Source: Pedobacter quisquiliarum (GTDB lineage: Bacteria > Bacteroidota > Bacteroidia > Sphingobacteriales > Sphingobacteriaceae). From it: a stretch of 64,000 nucleotides of DNA. This document shows positions 37,429 through 45,993 of the stretch, in pieces. The translations under genes were made by a program, and so were the position numbers. The stretch covers positions 62,001 through 126,000 of the forward strand of contig NZ_BMIL01000011.1 of assembly GCF_014642175.1 (NCBI RefSeq). The letters run 5' to 3'. The notes under the pieces are model-generated. The model worked only from the letters and a program-made list of their open reading frames with translations. It was not told where the DNA came from and searched no databases. The stretch's first letter is position 1; every line of letters starts with the position of its first letter.

Positions 37429-37692
37429 ATGAAATGTCCTTCTTGTGATGAAACGTTGCTAATGAGTGAAAAAACCGGAATTGAGATAGATTACTGTCCT
37501 AATTGCCGTGGAATTTGGTTGGATCGTGGTGAATTGGACAAGATCATTGAGCGTTCTGCTGATCATTATTCTAAGAAAGAGAACTACGATAAAGATTATG
37601 ATAAGTACAACAAACCGCAGGGCGATCACAATTATAACAACCGGCAGGGATATAAGAAGAAATCATTTCTAGGAGATATATTCGATTTTTAG
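37429..37692 (+). CDS. zf-TFIIB-type zinc-ribbon protein
   Basis: 87 residues. N-terminal zinc ribbon: MKCPSCDETLL then IDYCPNCRGIWLDRGELDKI, two CxxC pairs typical of the zf-TFIIB family in bacteria. The C-terminal half is rich in Lys, Asp, Asn and Tyr (low complexity, about 45-80) and ends in FLGDIFDF. Small proteins of this type are common in Bacteroidota but have no assigned function. Confidence 0.88.
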   Translation: MKCPSCDETLLMSEKTGIEIDYCPNCRGIWLDRGELDKIIERSADHYSKKENYDKDYDKYNKPQGDHNYNNRQGYKKKSFLGDIFDF

Positions 37693-37860
37693 GTCTAATG
37701 GGGTGTCTTTTAGTACCTTTAGCTATTGTAAAACAGAGACTTGCATTGAACATTGTTGCGTTTTAGCTTCTTAGAGCTTAATAACTCAGAAAATAAATAT
37801 GTAGATGCACAATAATATTAAAGTTTAAACGCTTTAGTATTTGAGAGCGTTAATTTAGAT

Positions 37861-37895
37861 AAAAGGGATTTTGATCATTGATCATGGTCCCTTTT
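37861..37895 (+). terminator. Hairpin downstream of the zinc-ribbon gene
   Basis: 8-bp stem AAAAGGGA (37861-37868 with 37888-37895) with internal GATCATTGATC symmetry, followed by T-rich sequence. It is ~170 bp after the zinc-ribbon stop, so the assignment to that gene is tentative. Confidence 0.5.
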
Positions 37896-37984
37896 TCTAT
37901 TTTACAGGTAAATTAAAAAAAATGATAAACCAAGGACCCTGAGAATGTGTGATGGCTTTTGTTGTTTACCCTTGCTGCGCACTC

Positions 37985-38731
37985 CTATTTGCTATAAGGG
38001 AAGTTCCTAGAAACTTTTCTCATCATCCTGTCAATTAGCTCATCGCTAGAAGTAAAGACTCCATCATTCATCGCTTTGAAGAATCGCCACAACATATCGC
38101 CTGTCTCGCCGTCATTAATCACCATGGTTAGTGAGCCTGAGCCAGTTTTGCTTCCAAGACCACCAAACAAAACCGTGGTCACTATTGCGCCCGCTTCTGA
38201 TCTTGTTTGTTCTGTTTCAAACTTACCAGAAATTATAGCATCTACCCCTAAAGCTTTCGCCAACTCATCCTTGGTAACTTCATCTAATTTATCAACCAGG
38301 CCGGCTTTTTTTAGCAATATGTTTGTCTTATCGACATCCTGAAATTCAACACTATAACCGTTTGATTTTCTAAGCAGAAAAGTATACATGCTTGATTGAA
38401 TTGAAGTTGCCATTGATTTTTCCTTCTGAGCGTGAGCTTCCAAATTGAAGTCTTTCGGTTGTTTCTTAAAAGAAATTTTGGTCTGAAAAGGAATGATGGC
38501 TACTATCTTATGTGAAGCTACAGCAGTTTTTAATTTTGGACTTTCAAAAACCTGTTTTGCATTTTCATATTGTGCAAACGCAAATAAGTTAGTACTAATA
38601 AGTAGAAGGAGGAGAAACGCCCAAGAAGACCAACGCTTTACTACCGGATTTTCAGAAAAGATCTCTTCAAAAATATTGGGGGAAGACCGGGAAATCCTAA
38701 TACATATTCCTAAAAGTAATGGAGGTAGCAA
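37985..38731 (-). CDS. Secreted protein of unknown function (CsgG-like fold possible), start disturbed
   Basis: 248 residues as drawn from the only upstream ATG. The natural N-terminus seems to begin at KRWSSWAFLLLLL...FAFAQ (residues ~32-54), a good signal peptide, but no ATG, GTG or TTG precedes it closely; the first ~30 residues are simply the antisense of an esterase relic. The mature part (HKIVAIIPFQTKISF, VEFQDVDKTNILLKKAG, LAKALGVDAIISGKF, TMVINDGETGDMLWRF) resembles Bacteroidota secreted proteins with a CsgG/LpoB-like alpha-beta fold. Expression is doubtful unless an alternative start is used. Confidence 0.65.
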   Translation of the reverse strand: MLPPLLLGICIRISRSSPNIFEEIFSENPVVKRWSSWAFLLLLLISTNLFAFAQYENAKQVFESPKLKTAVASHKIVAIIPFQTKISFKKQPKDFNLEAHAQKEKSMATSIQSSMYTFLLRKSNGYSVEFQDVDKTNILLKKAGLVDKLDEVTKDELAKALGVDAIISGKFETEQTRSEAGAIVTTVLFGGLGSKTGSGSLTMVINDGETGDMLWRFFKAMNDGVFTSSDELIDRMMRKVSRNFPYSK

Positions 38732-39776
38732 AATAAAAGATCGAGGTCAGTATCCTGTGATTTACTTGTTAGATGGCAACGAAAACTTCAACAGTGTCGT
38801 GAGTATTACTGAACACATGGAAGAAACAAGCCTATGTCCCCCAACGATTGTAGTAGGAATTGTGCATACCAATAGATTAAGTGATTTAACAACTGGCTCA
38901 GATAAAGAATACAAGGGGGCTGTAAGCAATGGAGAGAAGTTTATGTCTTTTGTTGAAAAAGAACTTATCCCTCACATTGATTCTACCTATCCCACCACGA
39001 CATATAAAACGTTCATAGGCCATTCAGTGGGCGGTTTAACAGTAATGAACACGCTATGTTAACAAACCGAATATGTTCAACTCCTATGTCTCTCTGGACG
39101 GCGCATTGTGGTGGAACGAAGCGAACGTTGTAAAAGAAGCGAAATCGTTGTTATCCAGGAATAACTACAAAGGAAAGACGCTGTACATGGCATGGCCAAT
39201 CGTTTGGAAAGAGGAGTAGATACATTAAGTGTCCAGAACGATACAACGGGAAATACAAGTCTGATCCGGTCGAACTTAAGTTTTATAAAAGAACTTCAAA
39301 AAGCAAATAAGAACCAAATGCGCTACAGCTATAAGTTCTACGAAAATGACAACCACCCATCAATAAGATTAATTGGAGCATATGATGCACTTCGATATAT
39401 TTTCGATTTCTATAGACTCCGGATTTACGACAGTGAAATCGAGAACCCAGACTTTAACCTGTACTCCCTGTTAATTGCACATTTTAATAACGTTTCTAAG
39501 CAAATGGGCTACACCGTAAACCCAAATGAAAGCTTGGTTAATAATTTGGGCTACCAAATGATTGCTACTAAGCAGTTTAAAAAAGCAGAAGCCCTGTTCA
39601 AACTCAACATTGTAAATAACCCCAATAATGCTAATGGCTATGACTCTATAGGGGACTTGTATCTTGCGAAGGGAGACAAATCAAAGGCAATCGCATCGTT
39701 TAAGAAAGCCTTGACGCTAGGACAAGTGCCAGAGAGCAAGGCAAAATTGGAAAAACTTCTGAAGGAGAAAAACTAA
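38640..39776 (+). pseudogene. Broken esterase (PF00756-type alpha/beta hydrolase) with C-terminal TPR
   Basis: Family similarity starts near FSEKISSKILGEDREILIHI and runs through YPVIYLLDGNENF, IVVGIVHTNR, and the nucleophile elbow GHSVGG (Ser). The 5-prime end (signal peptide and start) is missing. At 39055-39062 the frame shifts, giving an early stop; NKPNMFNSYVSLDGALWW continues in another frame (39061-39192), then a second shift near 39187-39192 restores the first frame for ANRLERGVDTLSVQND and a TPR tail (KQFKKAEALFKLNI, ANGYDSIGDLYLAKGD). Two compensating indels plus loss of the start point to a pseudogene; sequencing error could explain the indels but not the missing start. Confidence 0.8.
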
Positions 39777-39798
39777 CCTTCAGGCACTCCGTTCCTAC

Positions 39799-40731
39799 CT
39801 ATTCTCCATCAATCTTGCTTGTACCCTTTGTCTTTAATAGCGATAATACAATACTGATCGTGATGATGACGCCGATAATGAGTAACGAAACAAATGCCGG
39901 GAGTTTGATAACATCTGCGAGAACCATCTTTAAGCCCACAAACATTAGTATAGCGGCGAGGCCGACAGAAAGATAAACAAAGCGGTTAACAACATGGGCA
40001 AGCGCAAAATAGAGCGAACGAAGGCCCAGAATAGCAAAGACGTTTGATGTATAAACGATAAAGTGGTCTTGTGTAATGGACAAAATCGCGGGAATACTAT
40101 CCACAGCAAAAATCAGGTCCGTAGTTTCAATAACGATAAGTACAAGAAACAGTGGGGTAGCAAACTTCTTTCCATTTTGTGTGACAAAGAATTTACCACC
40201 TTCAAACTTGTCGCTTATCGGCATAATCTTCCGGACAAATACAATCAGTGGATTTTTCTCCGGCTCCATCTCTTTATCCTTTTGAGTCAGCATTTTGTAG
40301 CCAGTGTAAATCAGAAAAGCACCAAAAATGTAGATCGTCCAATGGAATTTCTCAATTAAAGCTACGCCTGCAAAGATGAAGATCACGCGCATCAGAAGCG
40401 CTCCGAGGATACCCCAGAAAAGGACTTTATGTTGGTAGATCGATGGTACTTTAAAATAGCCAAACACCAATACGAAGACAAAAATGTTATCTATGCTTAA
40501 TGTTTTTTCAATAAGGTAGCCGGTCAGGAACTCTATTGCTTTAGGTTCTCCAAACCAATAGTAAATCAACCCATTAAAGGTAAGTGCAAGGCACATCCAT
40601 ACGCCGGACCAAATCAAGGCTTCTTTAACAGTCACTTCGTGTGCCTTTCTGTTAAAAACGCCTAAATCTAAGGCCAGCATAAGGAGAACAAAAACGTTAA
40701 AACCAATCCAAAAGGTGCTGCTTACTTCCAT
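39799..40731 (-). CDS. TerC/Alx-family integral membrane protein
   Basis: 310 residues, about nine hydrophobic segments. The family pattern is clear: FWIGFNVFVLLMLALDLGVF, FLTGYLIEKTLSIDNIFVF with the acidic pair (E, D) inside membrane helices, FVTQNGKKFATPLFLVLIVI, then ETTDLIFAVDSIPAILSI. These are Mn2+ or other metal exporters, linked to tellurite resistance and to metalation of exported proteins. It stands alone; no riboswitch-like leader was recognised. Confidence 0.93.
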   Translation of the reverse strand: MEVSSTFWIGFNVFVLLMLALDLGVFNRKAHEVTVKEALIWSGVWMCLALTFNGLIYYWFGEPKAIEFLTGYLIEKTLSIDNIFVFVLVFGYFKVPSIYQHKVLFWGILGALLMRVIFIFAGVALIEKFHWTIYIFGAFLIYTGYKMLTQKDKEMEPEKNPLIVFVRKIMPISDKFEGGKFFVTQNGKKFATPLFLVLIVIETTDLIFAVDSIPAILSITQDHFIVYTSNVFAILGLRSLYFALAHVVNRFVYLSVGLAAILMFVGLKMVLADVIKLPAFVSLLIIGVIITISIVLSLLKTKGTSKIDGE

Positions 40732-41113
40732 AATTAGGGTGTTTGTATCTGAAATTTCGCGAGAGGACGTTTGCAGTACAATGTCGAGTTTTTACCGCAA
40801 TAATGCATTGGAATTGTGATTTATGACATTCTGAAAGTGATTTCTCACAATCGTTAACCTCTAAACTGCATTTCGCCTTCCATTATACCAGATCTTCGTT
40901 TTGCGAGACAATCCGCTCGTTGGTTCCTAATAAGAATGTAGCTATTTTAAGAAAACTTAGCATAGAATTGCTGAAAGTGATTATTGTACATCTACATTAT
41001 TTAGCATAGCTTACAATTTCTAGTAGCTTTAGGTGAAAAAATACATTCCTCAACTTTTTGGTCCTAAGTGCGGAACAGAAATTAAAGCAGTAAACAATTA
41101 AAAACAATAGTTA
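40732..41113. other. Intergenic region between TerC and an oxidoreductase gene
   Basis: 382 bp with divergent promoters expected. It contains one copy of the dispersed TTTGTCTCAAA-type element (40892-40912) and a 12-bp direct repeat CTGAAAGTGATT (40831-40842 and 40971-40982). No coding relic was seen. Confidence 0.5.
40892..40912 (-). repeat. Dispersed approximately 20-bp element, copy 1
   Basis: Read on the minus strand: ATTGTCTCGCAAAACGAAGAT. It shares TTGTCTC and AACGAAGAT with the other copies in 43-50 kb. Confidence 0.6.
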
Positions 41114-42274
41114 ATGAACAATGTAAAACTTAAAATGGGCATGATCGGTGGCGGTAAAGATGCCTTTATCGGTGCCGTACATCGGATTGCTGCGAACATC
41201 GACGGTCAGATAGAGTTAGTTTGTGGCGCACTGAGTATCAATCCCGAAGTAAGCCTGGCTTCAGGCCGTGAATTATTCCTCTCCGAAAAAAGAATTTATG
41301 GTAATTATGAGGAGATGATTATCAAAGAAAGCCAGCGTCCTCTAGACGAAAGGCTTGACTTTATTACGATTGTGACGCCTAATTTCGCCCACTTCGCTCC
41401 TGCGATGATGGCGCTGGAGTACGGTTTCAACGTTGTGATAGAAAAACCTATCGCTTTGTCATTGAGTGAGGCCCTACAACTTAAAGAAAAAGTACAAGAG
41501 ACAGGTTTGACTTTATGCCTTACACATACCTACTCAGGATATCCGATGGTAAAACAAGCCAGGAACATGGTACAAAATGGTGAAATCGGGGTCATTCGTA
41601 AAGTTATAGTTCAATATCCTCAGGGATGGTTAAGTACCTTAACAGAAAAAGAAGGAAATAGCGGAGCTGCCTGGAGAACAGACCCAGCTAAAAGCGGAAA
41701 AAGTGGAAGTATGGGCGACATCGGTACACATGCTGCACATTTGGCAGAATATATCACTGGTTTAGAGATCAGTGAAGTTTGCGCAGATTTAAATATTGTT
41801 GTTCAAGGTCGCGGACTTGATGATGATGGAAACGTTCTTCTGAAATTTAACAATGGCGCTAATGGTGTGCTAATTGCCACTCAGATTGCTGCAGGAGAAG
41901 AAAATGCGCTTGAGATTAAGATCTATGGAGAAAAAGGTGGTTTGGAATGGCATCAGATGGAACCAAATTCTTTAATCTTAAAAAGACAGAATGAACCAAT
42001 TCAAATCTATAGAACTGGGGAAAAGTACTTGTCAACAGCCGCTACTTATAATACGCGTGTACCAGCAGGACATCCCGAAGGTTATCTGGAGGCTTTTGCT
42101 AACATCTATAAGAATTTCGCCGCAACCTTGAATGCTAAAAAACGTGATGAAGAACCAAGCGAATTAATGCTCGACTTCCCTACAGTTGAAAATGGTGTAA
42201 GGGGAATGGCCTTTATTGATGTTGTGGTACAATCCGCGAATTCAGATACCAAGTGGACAAAGTTTGAATATTAA
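41114..42274 (+). CDS. Gfo/Idh/MocA-family oxidoreductase
   Basis: 386 residues, cytoplasmic. Rossmann start KMGMIGGGKDAFIGAVHR, family motif NVVIEKPIALSL (Glu-Lys-Pro) near residue 115, and GSMGDIGTHAAHLAEYITG with the catalytic-region Asp and His. This subgroup, with the GGGxDAFIGxxHR start, is related to inositol and sugar dehydrogenases and acts on sugar-like substrates with NAD(P). It is monocistronic, ending at a bidirectional hairpin. Confidence 0.92.
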   Translation: MNNVKLKMGMIGGGKDAFIGAVHRIAANIDGQIELVCGALSINPEVSLASGRELFLSEKRIYGNYEEMIIKESQRPLDERLDFITIVTPNFAHFAPAMMALEYGFNVVIEKPIALSLSEALQLKEKVQETGLTLCLTHTYSGYPMVKQARNMVQNGEIGVIRKVIVQYPQGWLSTLTEKEGNSGAAWRTDPAKSGKSGSMGDIGTHAAHLAEYITGLEISEVCADLNIVVQGRGLDDDGNVLLKFNNGANGVLIATQIAAGEENALEIKIYGEKGGLEWHQMEPNSLILKRQNEPIQIYRTGEKYLSTAATYNTRVPAGHPEGYLEAFANIYKNFAATLNAKKRDEEPSELMLDFPTVENGVRGMAFIDVVVQSANSDTKWTKFEY

Positions 42275-42288
42275 TGAACTCAATGTTA

Positions 42289-42324
42289 TTATTAACGGGG
42301 TGCTGAAAGGCGGCCCGTTAATAA
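42289..42324. terminator. Bidirectional terminator-like hairpin
   Basis: 11-bp perfect stem TTATTAACGGG (42289-42299 with 42314-42324), 14-nt loop, A/T-rich flanks on both sides. It lies between the convergent oxidoreductase and DUF1801 genes. Confidence 0.75.
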
Positions 42325-42340
42325 TTATTCAATGTGAAAT

Positions 42341-42748
42341 TTAGGTTGATTTTGCCGCGTAAATCCATTCAACAACAATCTTGGCCAAATCTATTTGTGC
42401 GTCTCTAATTTCCTGCATATTCTTAAATGTTGCTATAGCTCTATCGTTCTCTTTCCAAATTAACAGCTTACTCTTAGTATCGATTAACCTGTTCAGCGGT
42501 TGTTGCAGCTTCTTCGCTCCCCTGTGAAATATCAGCTGAATTTGCGTAGGGGGTTGAATTCGCATTGTGATTCTATCCTCGTTATTAAAGCAATAGTTAG
42601 GTCCATTCCATTTGATATTTTCAATCAGGCCGTCATCTGCGGATAAGATACATTTCCGCAATTCTTCAATTTCATTTCTCAGCTGATGAATCTGGCTATT
42701 TAAGAATTCTGTCACACTGTTATTCAGATGCTGTGTTTGCTTTGCCAT
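42341..42748 (-). CDS. DUF1801 protein
   Basis: 135 residues, soluble, with a coiled N-terminal helix. The DUF1801 (YdhG-like) pattern is seen in LRNEIEELRKCILSADDGLI, ENIKWNGPNYCFNNEDRI (the WNGP-F core), QIQLIFHRGAKKL and ERAIATFKNM-like NDRAIATFKNMQEI. The family has a conserved ligand-binding-like fold without an assigned activity. The gene is followed by the EthD gene upstream on the same strand (44 bp), but co-regulation is unclear. Confidence 0.88.
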   Translation of the reverse strand: MAKQTQHLNNSVTEFLNSQIHQLRNEIEELRKCILSADDGLIENIKWNGPNYCFNNEDRITMRIQPPTQIQLIFHRGAKKLQQPLNRLIDTKSKLLIWKENDRAIATFKNMQEIRDAQIDLAKIVVEWIYAAKST

Positions 42749-42792
42749 AGTAGTTCATTGAACGCCTCTTTTTCAACAATGTTTTATGAAAT

Positions 42793-43131
42793 CTATGTCT
42801 TGACTAAGCTTTCATTAGTAGCCATTGCGATATAATTTTCAGTATCAAAAAATTTGGGTTCATCGGGACGAACCTTTGTTAGATAATTTTCTGATTTGAA
42901 GAAGGCATTGAAATCCTCAAAGGAGTCAAACGAGATTTCTACTACTGCATCGTATAAAGGCTTAGCAAAGCCTTCCGTTACCATAGGGTGGTTAATTACA
43001 TACTTTCGAACGTAAAGTTCTGTTTCCGGGATAGAACAAAACAAAGGCGCATGTTTATTTTTGTGGTAATCCACAAATTCATCAAGGCTCATGCCTGGCA
43101 GTTTATTCACTAAAAATGTAAATTTGATCAT
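42793..43131 (-). CDS. EthD-domain protein
   Basis: 112 residues, one dimeric ferredoxin-like EthD domain: IKFTFLVNKLPGMSLDEFVD, YHKNKHAPLF (the conserved His), YDAVVEISFDSFEDFNAFF. EthD-like proteins often accompany oxidation of small organic compounds, although the biochemical role is not settled. It is divergent from an HxlR regulator with a symmetrical operator-like sequence between them, a common arrangement for HxlR and its controlled oxidoreductase-type target. Confidence 0.88.
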   Translation of the reverse strand: MIKFTFLVNKLPGMSLDEFVDYHKNKHAPLFCSIPETELYVRKYVINHPMVTEGFAKPLYDAVVEISFDSFEDFNAFFKSENYLTKVRPDEPKFFDTENYIAMATNESLVKT

Positions 43132-43142
43132 TGTCTTTTTTT

Positions 43143-43155
43143 ATTTGAGACAAAC
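43143..43155 (-). repeat. Dispersed element, copy 2
   Basis: Core GTTTGTCTCAAAT on the minus strand, 12 bp upstream of the EthD start. The A-rich right flank differs from the other copies (AAAAAAAGACA instead of AACGAAGAT). Confidence 0.55.
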
Positions 43156-43177
43156 CTATTTCATTACATACCTCCCG

Positions 43178-43207
43178 GCAAGTACGCACAAATTTGTGCC
43201 TGTTTGC
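43178..43207. promoter_or_regulatory. Candidate HxlR operator
   Basis: A perfect 14-bp palindrome GCACAAATTTGTGC (43186-43199) with symmetrical outer GCAA / TTGC arms (43178-43181 and 43204-43207). It lies 24-53 bp before the HxlR start and 47-76 bp before the divergent EthD start. Confidence 0.55.
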
Positions 43208-43230
43208 TTTGACAATAGATTGACTAAGCG

Positions 43231-43605
43231 ATGTACAAGAAGAAAATTCCCATAAGGACGGATTGTGGCCTGCATGTATTCAAGGAACTTCTGGATGGAA
43301 AGTGGAAACTGATGTTGATCTATTACATTTCTGATGGGATAAAAAGACCAGGTGCATTGCAGAAGAAAATATCGGTAGACAGGAGGGTAATGAACAAGCA
43401 ATTGAACGAGTTGGTACAGCATGGCTTTGTAGATAAAATCTCTTTTGATTCTAAAATCCCTAAGATCGAATATATGTTAACGGATCTGGGAACTAGCCTG
43501 TTACCTTTAATAATAAGTTTGGAGCAATGGGGCGAAAATAACAGAGCTGTTTTGGAATCAGCGATTGAAGATAAAACTGAGCGAACTGCCAATACACCTG
43601 CATAA
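43231..43605 (+). CDS. HxlR-family transcriptional regulator
   Basis: 124 residues. The winged-helix pattern of HxlR is clear: CGLHVFKELLDGKWKLMLIY, ISDGIKRPGALQKKISVDRR, VMNKQLNELVQHGFVDKISF, IEYMLTDLGTSLLPLI. The N-terminal Cys (Cys12 in TDCGLHVF), a redox or electrophile-sensing position in many HxlR proteins, is present. It is divergent from the EthD gene. It is followed 26 bp later by a small anchored protein on the same strand. Confidence 0.92.
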   Translation: MYKKKIPIRTDCGLHVFKELLDGKWKLMLIYYISDGIKRPGALQKKISVDRRVMNKQLNELVQHGFVDKISFDSKIPKIEYMLTDLGTSLLPLIISLEQWGENNRAVLESAIEDKTERTANTPA

Positions 43606-43631
43606 TTTAATATACGTCGTCGTACACTATC

Positions 43632-44255
43632 GTGGTAAAAAAAATCTTTAAAGTAACATTAGTAATTCTTGGGGTATTCGCCATTTTCTGTGGCGTCTAT
43701 TTAGGTTTTGTGCTTAATGCACTTGGTGCATTTGATAAGAATTATACAACTGATGAATTAGTTGCAAATTACAACAAGCGAAAAGTGGAAATAGCACACC
43801 TAAAGCGATTTTTCAATCAAGTAGTTCCTGAGCATAAATTTGTAGAAATAGAATTCAAAAATGATAGTACCCTTTATCGGCTTGGCGTGGGACCCTTAGA
43901 TTCTTTGGGCAAGTCGAACTATCATACAATGTTCTTAGAATGGGATCTACATGTTAAATCTTCGAAAGTGGATTCTGTAATCAAAACTTTAGGATGGACT
44001 CAAAAGACGCTCCAACTTTTGAAAGACAAACTAGATAAAGCTGAGTGTATACAAATTGAGAGTGGTGAGCCAGCAAAGATTGGCTTCAAAAGAAGTGGCC
44101 TAGGCATGTATTTTTATAACGTGTTTGACCAGGGCGTTCCCGATAGTTTGATTACTCATTATAACGACAAATGCAATTATATCTTTATAAACAAGATGCT
44201 TGTGCTGGAATATGCTGGAGGTGCAGTTGGTGGTCAATGCTTTCCCCTTGAATGA
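43632..44255 (+). CDS. Anchored protein of unknown function
   Basis: 207 residues from a GTG start. One N-terminal membrane helix (~6-28) preceded by Lys, then a soluble domain with LKRFFNQVVPEHKFVEIEF, MFLEWDLHVKSSKVDSVIK, ECIQIESGEPAKIGFKRSG and a Gly-rich ending. I do not recognise the family. The topology suggests a periplasmic domain tethered to the inner membrane. It is 26 bp after HxlR and may be co-transcribed. Confidence 0.7.
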   Translation: MVKKIFKVTLVILGVFAIFCGVYLGFVLNALGAFDKNYTTDELVANYNKRKVEIAHLKRFFNQVVPEHKFVEIEFKNDSTLYRLGVGPLDSLGKSNYHTMFLEWDLHVKSSKVDSVIKTLGWTQKTLQLLKDKLDKAECIQIESGEPAKIGFKRSGLGMYFYNVFDQGVPDSLITHYNDKCNYIFINKMLVLEYAGGAVGGQCFPLE

Positions 44256-44356
44256 TATCGCAGCATAACAATTGTATTGTACCAGGCGTTAGCTAGTACC
44301 TACCGAAGGATTTGCTACTTTAGATGATCAAATAATCAGCGTTAAACGAATTCACT

Positions 44357-45334
44357 ATGATGAATAATAGAAACATCCGTTGGGGTGTTATAGGTTGCGG
44401 CGACGTATCGCACCGGTTTATGCAGGGCTTATTGAACGTGCAGAATAGTGAGTTAATTTCAGTATGGTCGAGAAGACCTGAACAAACAGAATCATTCGTA
44501 AATACTCATGGTGGTAACGCCTGTGGGTCCTTTGAAGAGCTGCTTGCAAGCGATATCGATGCCGTTTACATTGCCACTTTACCAGACAGCCATGCTTTTT
44601 ACAGCATAGCAGCTTTAAAAGCCGGTAAACATGTATTATGTGAAAAACCTTCAGCCGTAAATAGCTCCCAATTAGAGGAGATCTTAGAAACGGCGCTTGC
44701 ACAAAAGTTGCTTTTCATGGAAGCAATGAAATCACCATTTTTCCCGCTTTATCGGCAACTCAAAGAACACATACGCACTGATTCCATTGGAGACATTGGT
44801 TATGTCCGCGCGGGATCATCAGTGGTGGGTTTACGTTCTGATCATCCTAACTTTAGCCTTGATCTCGCCGGTGGTAGTTTAATGGGAATTGGTATTTATG
44901 AGGCCTTTCTGGCGCTCGATTGGCTTGGTGAGACCAAAAATGTACAGGCCATGGGGAAACTCGGACAAACTGGAATAGATGTTCTTTCTATCTTTCAAAC
45001 TGAACATGAAAATGGTTACGGGCAATTCTATACCGGCTTTGAAGTCCATGGTAAGGGTGATGCCCTTATCTGTGGTACACTAGGGAACATAACGATTCAT
45101 AAGAATTGGTGGAACCCTAATCGCGCTACAATTGACTATTTCGATGGCCGGGTTATTGAATTAGACATCCCTTTTACTACTGGAGGATTTAATTATGAAA
45201 TCGATCATTTCTGCGACTTAATCCGAAATAACGCAATGGAAAGCCCAATTATAAGTCACAATATGTCAAGAGGGATGATCAGTATGATTGATAAAGCTCG
45301 TGCTGCGATCGGATTGAGATTTAAAGGAGAATAA
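44357..45334 (+). CDS. Gfo/Idh/MocA-family oxidoreductase (dihydrodiol-dehydrogenase-like)
   Basis: 325 residues. Rossmann start IRWGVIGCGDVSHRFMQGLL, cofactor-loop VWSRRPEQT, ALKAGKHVLCEKPSAVNSS, the substrate-domain segment LFMEAMKSPFFPLYRQLKE and GGSLMGIGIYEAFLALDWLG. The MEA-type motif in this position is found in trans-1,2-dihydrobenzene-1,2-diol or D-xylose dehydrogenase-like members. The substrate cannot be fixed. Third enzyme of this superfamily in the window; it is not an operon mate of the others. Confidence 0.92.
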   Translation: MMNNRNIRWGVIGCGDVSHRFMQGLLNVQNSELISVWSRRPEQTESFVNTHGGNACGSFEELLASDIDAVYIATLPDSHAFYSIAALKAGKHVLCEKPSAVNSSQLEEILETALAQKLLFMEAMKSPFFPLYRQLKEHIRTDSIGDIGYVRAGSSVVGLRSDHPNFSLDLAGGSLMGIGIYEAFLALDWLGETKNVQAMGKLGQTGIDVLSIFQTEHENGYGQFYTGFEVHGKGDALICGTLGNITIHKNWWNPNRATIDYFDGRVIELDIPFTTGGFNYEIDHFCDLIRNNAMESPIISHNMSRGMISMIDKARAAIGLRFKGE

Positions 45335-45468
45335 TTGAATTTAAAAAAGAGCTGGCATTTCAAACTACCGACATGAATATGGCAACGCCCTCCTACAATT
45401 TGTTAATGAACTCTTCTTAATAACCGTGGTATATATCGTTACCTTCACCATAGATTTCAGTAAGGCTC

Positions 45469-45510
45469 AGATAACAAAAAGGCCGAAAAACTTAGGCCAT
45501 TTTGTTATCT
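45469..45510 (-). terminator. Terminator of the HAD/ParB-like gene pair
   Basis: 16-bp stem with one mismatch (45469-45484 with 45495-45510), 10-nt loop; on the minus strand it begins 6 bp after the HAD gene stop. The A/T-rich lower stem gives a U-tract within the base of the hairpin. Confidence 0.8.
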
Positions 45511-45515
45511 AATAT

Positions 45516-45983
45516 TTAATGCATTAAGGCTCCTTGTGTTAGCTTTTCAATGGCTTCGTCTGCTAGCTCATCTGTCAAACCTAAAGACGAGCTAGTCAAT
45601 ACAAGATGATCTTTGATATTTTCGGGTAGATCGTTTAAGCATTTATCATCATCAAGAATCACAAATGGTTCAGATTGATTACTTGAATAATACCAACTTA
45701 ATATCTCTTCCTTCCTGCTCAATTTGCTGGAGTCTGTAGGAAGGCTAGCAATATGATTTACTCGAATATCTCTATTCCTAAATATATCATTCCAGTGAGA
45801 GGAATCATATTTTAATTTATGTGATGTAGTTAGCAGAATGCTAGCTCCTGTCTCATTCATTATACGTTCTAAAGCTTTCACAGCTCTAAAACTAAACACA
45901 GGGAATCCATCTGATAAAAACTCAGGTCGCTTCCAAGAAGTTCCAGGAACCATCACTCCGTCTATGTCTAATAAGATTAACAT
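45516..45983 (-). CDS. HAD-fold phosphatase-like protein (Swiss-Army-Knife RNA-repair HAD type)
   Basis: 155 residues. HAD motif I MLILLDIDGVMVPG (nucleophile Asp6 and Asp8), a W-K-R-P loop, motif II-like SILLTTSHKL, and the late acidic motif FVILDDDKCL. The sequence order fits the HAD domain found in Swiss-Army-Knife RNA repair proteins, here as a stand-alone gene. That family is proposed to remove phosphates from RNA ends; the activity here is inferred. It is 10 bp downstream of the ParB-like gene and shares its terminator, so they form an operon. Confidence 0.8.
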   Translation of the reverse strand: MLILLDIDGVMVPGTSWKRPEFLSDGFPVFSFRAVKALERIMNETGASILLTTSHKLKYDSSHWNDIFRNRDIRVNHIASLPTDSSKLSRKEEILSWYYSSNQSEPFVILDDDKCLNDLPENIKDHLVLTSSSLGLTDELADEAIEKLTQGALMH

Positions 45984-45993
45984 TTGTACAAAG

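Noticed and set aside
40831..40982. 12-bp direct repeat CTGAAAGTGATT, 140 bp apart
   Set aside because: Short and without flanking symmetry; could arise by chance in AT-rich sequence. Kept only as a note in the region entry.
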